Assembly: GCA_003660555.1 (NCBI GenBank)
Contig: QMUK01000006.1
Span: 1-23,705 of the forward strand
DNA length: 23,705 nt
Direction of reading: 5' to 3'
DNA from: Thermococci archaeon
GTDB taxonomy: Archaea; Hadarchaeota; B88-G9
Both the position numbers and the translations under genes were made by a program. Positions 1 through 7,714 of this stretch are shown one piece after another (the stretch's first letter is position 1; each line of letters opens with the position of its first letter). A model generated the notes under the pieces. The model was not told the DNA's origin, did no database searches, and worked only from the letters and a program-made list of their open reading frames with translations.

Positions 1-781
1 CATTAAGCTCGTCAATCAACATTTTTCTAATGGTGGTTTTGTTTGCTAAGGGTAGTTCTATAGGAACTTGAATAATTTTCTCTAAATAATCTTCACCTTT
101 CCCTTCCTGCACTTTCTCTAAAGTTCTAACCACTACTTCTTTATCGAAGGCGAGGATATAGACAGTATTTGGGAAGTCAGCAACTGCTTTGACGATTGTA
201 AAAAGCTCTCTTATCTCATCTGCTGTGAGTCTATCGATATCATCAATTAAAACAACTATTTTACCTTCAAATTTTTCTAACTCATTACAAATTTCTTCTT
301 TAATCTCTGCGACAGTTTTATTATTTGCTTCAGTAAGCAGATTGTTGAGTTCATCGGTAATATCTTTTGCGGGTTTGAGAAATGGTGAGATAATAGGCGC
401 AGAAGAGGATAAAAGACCTAAAATTTTTGAAAATATTTTCAAATGTTTGGTTACCTCCTCTAATTTGGTACCGCCTTTACCTAAAACTACATTTAGAGTG
501 TTAAAGAATTGTAAGAGTAAATTTTCTTCACCGCTAAACCACCATGGATTGAATTGCACAATGATTATAGAATCATTCTCCTTGAGATAGTGAGTAAGAA
601 AATTTAGAAAGGTAGTTTTTCCAGAACCCCATTTACCATATACCGCAAAAACAACGCTTTCTTTTACTTGCATGTTTTTTATAATAGTAGCAATCCTTTC
701 TGCAAAAGGTGCAAAACCTAACCTGTCTTGGTCTGGAGATTTTAAGGGTTCATCTGTAAGAATTATTTTTTCCTCAGTCAT
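1..781 (-). CDS. KAP-family P-loop NTPase, partial (C-terminal part lies outside the window)
   Basis: Reading the minus strand from the ATG at 781 gives about 260 residues that run off the left edge. The N-terminus reads TEEKIILTDEPL, followed by a Walker A loop GKWGSGKTT near residue 40. A weakly hydrophobic segment around residue 110 comes next, and then a Walker B strand VVLIDDIDRL near residue 175. This layout, including the two acidic residues and the DR after Walker B, is typical of KAP NTPases, a family often found on mobile or defence-linked DNA. Function and partner are unknown. A purine-rich SD site (GGGGGAGGG) lies 10 nt before the ATG and decides this start. The same frame stays open upstream to about position 975, with an ATG at 805, so a longer N-terminus is possible. 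The gene is clearly more A+T rich than the complex I operon beside it, which suggests acquisition by transfer. It is transcribed away from that operon. Confidence 0.85.
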   Translation of the reverse strand, partial: MTEEKIILTDEPLKSPDQDRLGFAPFAERIATIIKNMQVKESVVFAVYGKWGSGKTTFLNFLTHYLKENDSIIIVQFNPWWFSGEENLLLQFFNTLNVVLGKGGTKLEEVTKHLKIFSKILGLLSSSAPIISPFLKPAKDITDELNNLLTEANNKTVAEIKEEICNELEKFEGKIVVLIDDIDRLTADEIRELFTIVKAVADFPNTVYILAFDKEVVVRTLEKVQEGKGEDYLEKIIQVPIELPLANKTTIRKMLIDELN

Positions 782-883
782 GCCTTTATTTCCCTCCCCC
801 TTCATCACTTTCAAGGCGACGACGAGCATTTCATTTAACTCCAAGTATAAGAAATTCACATTTCGTTCTGATTTGGGATTGAT

Positions 884-898
884 ATACGAACTTCGTAT
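884..898. repeat. Perfect 15-bp palindrome
   Basis: ATACGAA, one central C, then TTCGTAT form a perfect inverted repeat with 7-bp arms. It lies between the candidate KAP promoter and the preferred KAP start codon, so it could be an operator or a site bound by a recombinase or dimeric protein. The symmetry is seen directly; the role is inference. Confidence 0.6.
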
Positions 899-977
899 TA
901 TTTCCAACTTTAGTAGTATGATATGTATACGTGAATTCTCCCACTTCCTTTCCCCGCTAAGTCTCTCATTGCAACGT

Positions 978-990
978 GTATATTAAATAT
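978..990 (-). promoter_or_regulatory. Possible TATA box for the KAP NTPase gene
   Basis: The minus strand reads ATATTTAATATAC here. Transcription would start near 960, leaving a leader of roughly 180 nt before the ATG at 781. That is much longer than the other leaders in this window. Either the leader is regulatory, the true start codon lies upstream in the same open frame, or this is not the promoter. Confidence 0.35.
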
Positions 991-1242
991 CTTTCGTTTT
1001 TCGAGCTCCTGTGACCAAACAACCCTCGATGAATCTCAGATCTTTCGAGTATGGATGGTGAATTAATTCCCCAAGGAATGCTTTGACATCCTCCTTGCAC
1101 TCACAGTGGTTCCGAAAGCGAAAATTTGGGAGAAATGTCATTTAGGTACCTAATTGCCGAATTTCAGAGCCATCGCTTAGAGTAGGAAGATCTCAACACC
1201 CAAATGCGACACCCAATATCTCAACAGAACCACAGGGAGAAA

Positions 1243-1250
1243 CCTTTATA
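1243..1250 (+). promoter_or_regulatory. TATA box of the complex I operon
   Basis: CCTTTATA stands about 26 bp before an inferred transcript start near 1273, giving a leader of about 12 nt to the ATG at 1285. The same geometry recurs at several other genes in the window. It also rules out the upstream in-frame ATG at 1204 as the start of the first gene. Confidence 0.65.
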
Positions 1251-1284
1251 CCTAGAGACTGAGCCAAGGGCGGGGTCAGAAGTA

Positions 1285-1656
1285 ATGCCTACTCAGGAAT
1301 ACCTCGGCCTAGTCTTCTTCGCAGTCATATCTTTCGTAGCAATTTTCTCATCGATACTGGCCCCAAAGCTATTTTCACCCAGTGGCCTCTTCCCTATAAT
1401 AAACAAGAAACACAGAAGGAGTAAGGAGATATACAAGTACGAGCCATATGAATGCGGTGAATTACCAATAGGAGAAATAGTCAAATTCGAAGTGGAGTAC
1501 TACCTATACCCCCTCTTCTTCTTGGCCTTAGATGTTCTTCTAGTCTTTCTTTACTTATGGTCACTTTTGCCTGTTGGATATTTGCCCGTAATAGCCCTTT
1601 CCATAGCTATTTATCCGTTAATCGAGCTAAGGAAGGTGGAGAAATGGACAAAGTGA
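1285..1656 (+). CDS. nuoA: NADH-quinone oxidoreductase-like (complex I) subunit A
   Basis: This 123-residue membrane subunit is the usual length for NuoA. It has three hydrophobic helices, at roughly residues 8-28, 70-90 and 93-110. The hallmark loop between helices 1 and 2 reads [12 protein letters not shown] and contains the conserved Cys of the A-subunit loop near the quinone channel. It helps form the junction between the hydrophilic arm and the proton-pumping membrane arm. The frame is open upstream to an ATG at 1204, but that lies before the TATA box, so the ATG at 1285 is chosen. It is the first gene of the operon, and its last 13 bases overlap subunit B. Its function follows from the family and from the complete operon around it. 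Confidence 0.92.
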   Translation: MPTQEYLGLVFFAVISFVAIFSSILAPKLFSPSGLFPIINKKHRRSKEIYKYEPYECGELPIGEIVKFEVEYYLYPLFFLALDVLLVFLYLWSLLPVGYLPVIALSIAIYPLIELRKVEKWTK

Positions 1657-2114
1657 GGGAACTACTCACTAAGATATTCAGGGCAGCTCTGGGCTGGGAA
1701 GTGAGGTGGGCGATAAGGAGATCTCCTTGGATGCTCCATTTCGGAATGAGATGCTGTGCCCTAGAGATACCACTGGCTGTAGCAGCCTCCAGATTCGATC
1801 AGGAGAGATGGGGAGTGATTCCCCCCTCCAGTCCTAGGCAAGTAGACATCCTCGTGGTGAATGGAACAGTCACGAAGAAGATGGCTCACAGCATAAAAAT
1901 ACTCTATGATCAAATGCCGGAGCCGAAATTCGTCATGGCTGTTGGAGAGTGCGCCATTTGTGGCGGACCATTCAAGGACTCATATAGTGTGGTTCCCGGA
2001 GTAGACAAAGTAATTCCAGTAGATATATACGTCCCGGGATGCCCACCAAGGCCTGAAGCATTCATAAAAGCGATAGAAGACTTTAGAAGGGGAATTTGGG
2101 GGATCTCCGAGTGA
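1644..2114 (+). CDS. nuoB: Complex I subunit B (N2 iron-sulfur cluster subunit)
   Basis: This soluble subunit of 156 residues carries the terminal [4Fe-4S] cluster N2, which passes electrons to quinone. The expected ligands are all present: the neighbouring pair Cys37-Cys38 (RCCALE), Cys103 (GECAICGG) and Cys133 (PGCPPRPE). Cys106 is extra and gives the second motif a look closer to that of membrane hydrogenase small subunits. The ATG at 1644 follows a GGTGGAG ribosome site and is preferred over TTG/ATG codons further upstream that lie deep inside nuoA. It overlaps nuoA by 13 bases and shares GTGA with the start of the next gene, so translation is probably coupled. Confidence 0.94.
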   Translation: MDKVRELLTKIFRAALGWEVRWAIRRSPWMLHFGMRCCALEIPLAVAASRFDQERWGVIPPSSPRQVDILVVNGTVTKKMAHSIKILYDQMPEPKFVMAVGECAICGGPFKDSYSVVPGVDKVIPVDIYVPGCPPRPEAFIKAIEDFRRGIWGISE

Positions 2115-3664
2115 AGGAAGAAGAACTATTATCTGAAAGAGGGAAGGAAGTGAAACTCGAGATATCCCCAGAAGAGATAAGGAGCTTGTCCTCCAAACTT
2201 CTCAAGGAAAGACATCAATTCTTGGGAATAACCGCAGTGGATTTCCCAAGAGAAAACAAAATAGAATTGATATATCACTTCGCATCCCTAGAGGATTCCA
2301 CCTTTATCTGGGCTAGGCTGGAACTCAATAGAGAGTCTCCTGAAGTCCCTACTATTTCCGACATATATCCCGGAGCGGACTGGCATGAGAGAGAGGCTTA
2401 CGATTTATTCGGAGTTATTTTCACAGGAAGAGAAGAATTGAAAAGAATTCTTCTGCCAGATGACTGGATAGGACACCCCCTAAGAAAAGATTATTCTGGA
2501 GATGAATACGATTGGCAATCGCAAACCAAAGAATTCTACTATCCGTTCGGAACTGTGAAGGAGAAAATTAAGGAGGAGGACGGAGTATTTTATCTGCACG
2601 TAGGTCCACAGCACCCAGTCACTCATGGCCTCTGGAGACTTCAACTCAAGGTTAGAGGAGACACCATACTAGAGGGAACCCCGGACATAGGGTACATACA
2701 CTGCGGCATAGAGAAGCTCTGCGAGGGGTTGAACTACGAACAGATAGTCCCCTTATCAGAGAGAATATGCTATGGTTCTGGAATGAGTTGGTCCATGCTA
2801 TATGTCTTGGGAGTCGAGAGTCTCCTAGGGGTTGAACCCCCTGAGAGAGCCCAATACATAAGAACCATTGTCTTAGAGCTTCAGAGGATAACTTCTCACT
2901 TACTCTGGCTAGGAGCTTTCTGTCCAGACTTAGGCACGTATCACTCCATGTTGTTGTATGCCATAAGAGAAAGGGAGAAGTTCTTGGACATATTCGAGAG
3001 AATTACCGGTGGCAGACTCTTGTACAATTATCCCAGAATCGGAGGAGTTTCCAGAGACATCGACGATAGAACAATAGAAAAGATAAAGGAAACACTAAAA
3101 GACTTGGAATCACACCTAGAAGAATATGAAGACATCCTGGACAAAAACGAGTTCTTTTTGGTTAGAACTAAAGGAGTAGGGGTTCTAAGGGGAGAGGAAG
3201 CCATAAGATGGGGACTAACAGGCCCTTGTCTTAGAGCAGCCGGATTCAAGTACGACGTTAGGAAGAACTCACCATATCTTTTGTATGCTGACCTAGACTT
3301 CGAAATACCAGTTTACAAGGAAGGAGACGTCTATTCCAGATACAGAGTAAGAATTGAAGAAATGAGAGAGAGCTCCAAGATAATAAACCAACTAATAGAT
3401 GAAATACCCAAAGGAGAGTATAGGAAAAAGGTGAACTTGAGGAACGTGGAGGGAGAAATAGCCTTCAGGACCGAGGACCCTCGGGGAGAGTCCATGGTCT
3501 ACATATTGGCTAAGGGGGGAGAGAAACCCCACAGAGTGAAGTTCAGGAGTCCAGCTTACATGAATCTCTCAGCTTTGAGGAGAATGCTTCCAGGACATAA
3601 AGTAGCTGACATGGCAGCCATAGTAGGCTCCATAGACCTGTGCATGGGGGAGGTAGACAGATGA
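2111..3664 (+). CDS. nuoCD: Complex I fused subunits C and D (quinone-site subunit)
   Basis: This is a 517-residue fusion. Residues 1 to about 145 are NuoC-like ([17 protein letters not shown], then HPLRKDY); residues about 160-517 are NuoD-like (GPQHPVTHG with His168, YNYPRIGGV). In complex I, the His of GPQHP and the Tyr of the RxDY motif line the quinone head-group pocket. Here the latter motif reads RICY, so the usual Asp is replaced by Cys220 while Tyr221 is kept. The C-terminus reads DLCMGEVDR, with Cys511 where complex I usually has a non-Cys residue. Both positions correspond to nickel-iron ligand positions of related hydrogenases, but the second Cys of each pair is absent. The GTG at 2111 overlaps the nuoB stop as GTGA and is preferred to the TTG at 2096. 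C-D fusions are also known in bacteria. Confidence 0.93.
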   Translation: MKEEELLSERGKEVKLEISPEEIRSLSSKLLKERHQFLGITAVDFPRENKIELIYHFASLEDSTFIWARLELNRESPEVPTISDIYPGADWHEREAYDLFGVIFTGREELKRILLPDDWIGHPLRKDYSGDEYDWQSQTKEFYYPFGTVKEKIKEEDGVFYLHVGPQHPVTHGLWRLQLKVRGDTILEGTPDIGYIHCGIEKLCEGLNYEQIVPLSERICYGSGMSWSMLYVLGVESLLGVEPPERAQYIRTIVLELQRITSHLLWLGAFCPDLGTYHSMLLYAIREREKFLDIFERITGGRLLYNYPRIGGVSRDIDDRTIEKIKETLKDLESHLEEYEDILDKNEFFLVRTKGVGVLRGEEAIRWGLTGPCLRAAGFKYDVRKNSPYLLYADLDFEIPVYKEGDVYSRYRVRIEEMRESSKIINQLIDEIPKGEYRKKVNLRNVEGEIAFRTEDPRGESMVYILAKGGEKPHRVKFRSPAYMNLSALRRMLPGHKVADMAAIVGSIDLCMGEVDR

Positions 3665-4638
3665 CGCTCCAAGACCTCTTGATCTACTTGCCTAGATTTG
3701 TCCTGACATCCATACTGATCTTACTCATATTCTCAGTGGACCTGATAATGATAATATGGTTCGAGAGAAAGCTAATAGGCAGAATACATCACAGGAGATC
3801 TATTACAGAGACTGGACCCTTTGGATTGCTCCAAAACATAGCGGACTTCATAAAATTGATGGTAAAGGAGGACTTGATCCCGAAGAAAGCAAATAGGATA
3901 ATACACGATTTAACACCACCGTTGATTGCCTTCTCCGGAATCCTGCCATTGGCTCTAATACCCTTCTCGAGTGAAATATACGTCTCGAATCCTGAGAATT
4001 CCCTGCTATTAGTACTGGCTATTTGTTCAATATCTCCATTCTTCGTGCTCCTTGCTGGGATTGGAAGCGGAAGCAAATATCCAGTAATAGGAGGATTCAG
4101 GGCAGCTCTGCAAATGGTTTCATACGAGATACCCCTTGTGCTCTCTGCCCTAGGAGTCGTAATGCTCAGCGGGACGTTCAATCTCATGGAAATAGTTCGC
4201 TCTCAGGTGGAGAACACTTGGTATTTGTTCCTTCAACCGCTTGGTTTCTTCATATTCCTCTCTTCTTCTATAATGGAAAACGAGAGGTCACCATTTGACA
4301 TCCCAGAGGCAGAAAGTGAATTAGTTGCTGGATGGAGGACGGAGTTCTCCTCAATAAAGTTCGGACTCATCATGGGATCGGAATACATGAAGATGTTCGT
4401 CAACTCTGCTCTCGTAACCCTTCTGTACTTGGGGGGATGGGATGGTCCACTCCTTCCCGAGATTTTCTGGTTCCTCTTGAAGGTCCACTTAATCATATTC
4501 TTGTTCATCTGGATCAGAGTTACCCTAATGAGGCTTAGAATGGATCAACTCCTAAAACTGAGTTGGAATTATCTAATACCACTCTCTCTACTGAACTTAC
4601 TTCTAACAATAGTTGAGAAGGTGATGATAGGTGCTTAG
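3661..4638 (+). CDS. nuoH: Complex I subunit H (membrane anchor at the quinone channel)
   Basis: This 325-residue protein has about eight membrane helices. It links the hydrophilic arm to the pump modules and forms much of the quinone tunnel. Family signatures are FERKLIGR, GPFGLLQNIAD and the acidic loop NERSPFDIPEAESELVAGW. The first cytoplasmic loop is unusual: where most NuoH proteins have an RxGPN motif, this one reads HHRRSITET before GPFG. The ATG at 3661 overlaps the nuoCD stop as ATGA, so an ATG 21 bases upstream is not used. The end overlaps nuoI by eight bases. Confidence 0.93.
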   Translation: MTLQDLLIYLPRFVLTSILILLIFSVDLIMIIWFERKLIGRIHHRRSITETGPFGLLQNIADFIKLMVKEDLIPKKANRIIHDLTPPLIAFSGILPLALIPFSSEIYVSNPENSLLLVLAICSISPFFVLLAGIGSGSKYPVIGGFRAALQMVSYEIPLVLSALGVVMLSGTFNLMEIVRSQVENTWYLFLQPLGFFIFLSSSIMENERSPFDIPEAESELVAGWRTEFSSIKFGLIMGSEYMKMFVNSALVTLLYLGGWDGPLLPEIFWFLLKVHLIIFLFIWIRVTLMRLRMDQLLKLSWNYLIPLSLLNLLLTIVEKVMIGA

Positions 4639-5236
4639 CCCACTGAGGAGAACTATAGCTTACGTCTTCAGAAGACCATTCACGGTGATGATTCCGAGAG
4701 AGACACTAGAATTACCCGATGGATACAGGGGAATTCACGAGATAAACACTGACACTTGTATAGGATGCGGGTTATGCGGGAAAATTTGCCCAAACAAAGC
4801 CATAGACTACGTGTTTCCAGAGGGAAAGAATCCATACGATCCTAAGAACTTCAGGCTGAGGAGACCTGCAATAGATCTCGGACACTGCATGTTCTGTGCA
4901 TTGTGCGAAGAGGTGTGTCCAACTAATTCCATAAAACTGACTAAAGAGTTTCAACTATATGGGAAAAAGAGAATAGACCTAATTAGACTCCCATACGAGT
5001 TGGAATCTAGGAAAGAGAAAAGAAAAGAGTACTCCAGAGATGAGAGAGCCAAGATGCTGATATCCACTGAACTAATATCCAGAATATCGCCGGAAGTGAA
5101 ACAAATAGAGGAAAAGTGGAGGAAGGTCACGATCTCATACTACAATGGAGAGATCTCAGAGGAGGAATACAAATCAGCAATAGCTAAGATAGAATCCGAG
5201 TACCTAGAAAAACTGAGGGAGGTGGGCATACTTTGA
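4631..5236 (+). CDS. nuoI: Complex I subunit I (two [4Fe-4S] ferredoxin-like subunit)
   Basis: This 201-residue protein has two full 4Fe-4S motifs: Cys43/46/49/53 (CIGCGLCGKICP) and Cys86/89/92/96 (CMFCALCEEVCP). It carries clusters N6a and N6b, which feed N2 in subunit B. After the conserved core, near residue 140, comes a charged helical tail of about 60 residues. The tail ends in a short-helix segment NGEISEEEYKSAIAKIE that reads like a SHOCT-type hairpin. Many NuoI proteins stop earlier. The GTG start at 4631 follows an AGGTG ribosome site inside the end of nuoH. Because no E, F or G subunit is encoded here, this protein is a plausible docking point for an external donor such as ferredoxin; that is inference. 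Confidence 0.92.
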   Translation: MLSPLRRTIAYVFRRPFTVMIPRETLELPDGYRGIHEINTDTCIGCGLCGKICPNKAIDYVFPEGKNPYDPKNFRLRRPAIDLGHCMFCALCEEVCPTNSIKLTKEFQLYGKKRIDLIRLPYELESRKEKRKEYSRDERAKMLISTELISRISPEVKQIEEKWRKVTISYYNGEISEEEYKSAIAKIESEYLEKLREVGIL

Positions 5237-5700
5237 AGGATATATTATTGTCGTTGTTCTCCTCGATAGTTCTCTTATCAGCAATTTTCTCTCTAGAAGA
5301 GAAGAAACTCTTATACTCAGTTGCCCTCTTCTCGGCTTTCCTAACACTTTTCTCAGTGTACTACTTTTACCTAGGGGTTGAATTCCTAGGAGTAGTTCAA
5401 CTTCTAGTTTACGCTGGAGGTGTAACTGTGCTAATGCTATTCTCCCTGATGCTTGCTCCGGAAGTAGATGAGAAGCTATCAATCGACAGAAGAAGAGGAC
5501 TCCTATCCCTCCTAGTTTTACCTCCAATAATGTACTGGGCGACTAGACTTGGGAGCAGGTCGAATTTCCCTCTTTTGGATACTAAGGACATCTCTAGGAA
5601 CATCTCTGATCACTACGTCTTAGTATTGCTGATCTCACTTTTGATAGTCTCCGTAATAATCTCCATTTCATCTATACTTGGAGGTGAGAAGGAGAAATGA
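5233..5700 (+). CDS. nuoJ: Complex I subunit J
   Basis: This 155-residue membrane protein has five predicted helices. The conserved helix 3 reads VQLLVYAGGVTVLMLF, the stretch that carries the pi-bulge thought to move during coupling in complex I. The start is a TTG at 5233 that overlaps the nuoI stop as TTGA. A strong SD site, GGAGGTG at 5218-5224, stands eight bases before it. Length and position between I and K fit the family. Confidence 0.9.
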   Translation: MKDILLSLFSSIVLLSAIFSLEEKKLLYSVALFSAFLTLFSVYYFYLGVEFLGVVQLLVYAGGVTVLMLFSLMLAPEVDEKLSIDRRRGLLSLLVLPPIMYWATRLGSRSNFPLLDTKDISRNISDHYVLVLLISLLIVSVIISISSILGGEKEK

Positions 5701-6005
5701 GTACTCTACTAATGGTATCGTCTCTCCTGTTAGTAATAGGAATATATGGCCTCTTGACGAGGAATAACCCAATTCTAATGATAATATCAATTGAATTAAT
5801 ATTTAACGGGGCTAATTTGAATTTAGTACACTTCAGTAGGCTTTACAACTCCATGGATGGAATATCCTTGGCTTTGTTCTCAATAGCGATAGCAGCCATA
5901 GAGGTAGCCCTAGGATTGGGCATATTCCTGGCCCTATACAAACTGGAAAGGAAAACCGAGTTGAGAAAGTTCAGGAGACTCTCCGATGAGGAGGTGAGTG
6001 CTTGA
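5697..6005 (+). CDS. nuoK: Complex I subunit K
   Basis: This 102-residue protein with three helices is related to the MrpC subunit of Na+/H+ antiporters. The two buried glutamates needed for proton transfer in the family are present, Glu33 (SIELIFNGANLN) and Glu69 (AIEVALGLGIF). The ATG overlaps the nuoJ stop as ATGA. A short charged cytoplasmic tail of about 17 residues follows the last helix, and the ribosome site of nuoL lies in the codons for that tail. Confidence 0.93.
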   Translation: MSTLLMVSSLLLVIGIYGLLTRNNPILMIISIELIFNGANLNLVHFSRLYNSMDGISLALFSIAIAAIEVALGLGIFLALYKLERKTELRKFRRLSDEEVSA

Positions 6006-7708
6006 ACCTAGAGATACTGCTTATCCTAACCCCTGCATTCCCCCTACTCTCCTTTCCCTTATCTCTCTTCTTCGGAAAAAGAACTCCAGGCCAAGGAGCA
6101 GTATTCGGGATACTTTCATCTCTTGCCTCTTTGATCACATCTACATATTTGTTCTTTTTTGCAGGAAAACCTATCTCATTTGAGAAGGAGTGGATTCCTG
6201 GATTCACTTCAGGTCTTTACTTAGACGAACTGTCTTCCGTAATGCTAATGATAGTCTCCGGAATCTCACTGCTTGTAAACGTTTACTCCTTAGGATACAT
6301 GCACGGAGAGGAAGGGCTTCCCAGATACTACGGAGAGTTGTCTCTCTTCACAGGAAGCATGCTAGTCCTAGTCCTAGCGAAGGACTTCCTTATTCTGTTC
6401 GTATCTTGGGAATTAGTTGGTTTATGTTCCTATCTTCTGATAGGATTTTGGTACAAGAGAGAAGAGGTGGCTAAGGCTGCTAAGAAAGCCTTTGTAGTGA
6501 CTAGGTTCGGAGACTCGTTTATGCTCCTTGGTATAATCTTAATGTACGTCAGTAATGGAACCCTCGATCTAGTAGAGATAAACTCTCACGCGAGGGAAAT
6601 GTCCTCTCTCCTAATAGCCCTTCTACTGTTTTCCGGCGCCATAGGAAAGTCCGCTCAAGTCCCTCTCTTGGGATGGCTCTGGGACGCCATGGAAGGTCCC
6701 ACTACTGTTAGTTGTCTAATACACTCTGCCACTATGGTCAAAGCTGGAGTATATCTAGTCGCTAGACTATTCCCCTATTTCTCGGAATCCGGAGCTCTGC
6801 CAGTAGTAGCGTACTTCGGAGCATTCACGGCAATAGTGTCCGCGACAATGGCCTTGGTGGAATGGGACATAAAGAGGGTCTTGGCATTCTCCACTATAAG
6901 TCAACTCGGGTACATGTTCCTAGCTCTTGGAGTCGGAAGCTATGAGTCCTCTATTTCTCATTTAATTAGTCACTCTAGTTTCAAGGCACTCTTATTCCTA
7001 GGTGCAGGGAGCGTCATACATGCAGTCGGCTCTAGGGACATGAGGTCAATGGGGGGATTACTGAAAGCGATGCCCATAACCTCTACGGGAATGCTAATAG
7101 GAGTACTCTCCCTATCTGGGATTCCACCCTTCTCTGGATATTTCAGTAAAGAAGCAGTTATGCATTCAGTAATGGAGAACGGGAACATACTCCTATACTC
7201 AATTGGAACATTAACTGCATTCTTAACGGCTTTTTACTCACTCAGAATGTGGATTCTTACATTTTTGGGTCCTACTAAGAAGGAGATAAAGGAGTCCCCG
7301 AGTGTGATGACTCTTCCAATCATAGTCCTCATGGTTTCGACTGCCACTCTCGGATTGTTCATTCATTCTGGCGGTGGAACACCATATCCGCTTCTATTGG
7401 CCATCGCTGGATTGATTCTCTCTTATAGATACCACAATGCTTTCCTGAGAGCAGGTCCGCTCTCTACTTTGCTAAGCAAGAGGTACTTCCTAGACGAACT
7501 GTACGATCTAATAGGAAATTGCTTCTTCTCTGCAGGTAAGGCACTAGATCTCCTCGATAGACAAGGAATAGATGGAACAGTGAATTGGATCTCCTCTTCA
7601 ACTCTAAACATTGGAGATAAGATTAGGAGACTCCAAACTGGAGAGATACAACTCTATCTTCTCCTAATAGTAATCGGAGCTTTGGTACTATTAATAATGA
7701 CGTGGTGA
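6002..7708 (+). CDS. nuoL: Complex I subunit L (distal proton-pump module)
   Basis: This 568-residue antiporter-like subunit is somewhat shorter than the 600-plus residues usual for NuoL. Pump signatures are a glutamate in the LFVSWELVGLCSYLLIG helix, a lysine in AIGKSAQVPL, and the HSATMVKAGVYLVAR helix. The usual LPDAM of the family reads LWDAM here (GWLWDAMEGPTTVS). The C-terminus still contains a helical section after residue 490 and ends in a hydrophobic helix, consistent with a lateral helix HL. The TTG start at 6002 overlaps the nuoK stop as TTGA and stands five bases after GGAGGTG. Confidence 0.92.
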   Translation: MNLEILLILTPAFPLLSFPLSLFFGKRTPGQGAVFGILSSLASLITSTYLFFFAGKPISFEKEWIPGFTSGLYLDELSSVMLMIVSGISLLVNVYSLGYMHGEEGLPRYYGELSLFTGSMLVLVLAKDFLILFVSWELVGLCSYLLIGFWYKREEVAKAAKKAFVVTRFGDSFMLLGIILMYVSNGTLDLVEINSHAREMSSLLIALLLFSGAIGKSAQVPLLGWLWDAMEGPTTVSCLIHSATMVKAGVYLVARLFPYFSESGALPVVAYFGAFTAIVSATMALVEWDIKRVLAFSTISQLGYMFLALGVGSYESSISHLISHSSFKALLFLGAGSVIHAVGSRDMRSMGGLLKAMPITSTGMLIGVLSLSGIPPFSGYFSKEAVMHSVMENGNILLYSIGTLTAFLTAFYSLRMWILTFLGPTKKEIKESPSVMTLPIIVLMVSTATLGLFIHSGGGTPYPLLLAIAGLILSYRYHNAFLRAGPLSTLLSKRYFLDELYDLIGNCFFSAGKALDLLDRQGIDGTVNWISSSTLNIGDKIRRLQTGEIQLYLLLIVIGALVLLIMTW

Positions 7709-7714
7709 TGGGAA

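Larger units (their letters stand above)
782..1284. other. Non-coding stretch between the KAP gene and the complex I operon
   Basis: This 503-bp region holds a candidate KAP promoter, the 15-bp palindrome at 884-898 and the complex I promoter at its right end. Its left half, to about 1000, shares the A+T richness of the KAP gene, while the right half resembles the operon. I see no RNA gene, insertion sequence end or convincing small gene in it. The change of composition probably marks the boundary of an acquired segment. Confidence 0.5.

Noticed and set aside
884-898. loxP-like recombination site
   Set aside because: The arms share ATACGAA/TTCGTAT with loxP, but there is no 8-bp spacer and the arms are too short; only a palindrome can be claimed.
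189-986. Two open frames on the plus strand in the KAP region
   Set aside because: Their products are low-complexity Ser/Leu-rich shadows; the minus strand carries a clear Walker A and Walker B protein across the same bases.
1204-1284. Upstream in-frame ATG for subunit A
   Set aside because: It lies before the TATA box at 1243-1250 and would add a hydrophilic extension unknown in this short membrane subunit.
2111-3664. Active [NiFe] hydrogenase large subunit
   Set aside because: Only one Cys of each metal-binding pair is present and the quinone-site motif GPQHPVTHG is intact, so this is a complex I subunit.
4621-4655. Second C/D box RNA (GTGATGA followed by CTGA) at the nuoH-nuoI junction
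   Set aside because: The spacing to CTGA is 15 bases, there is no C' or second D box and no closing stem; the motif is the ribosome site of nuoI.
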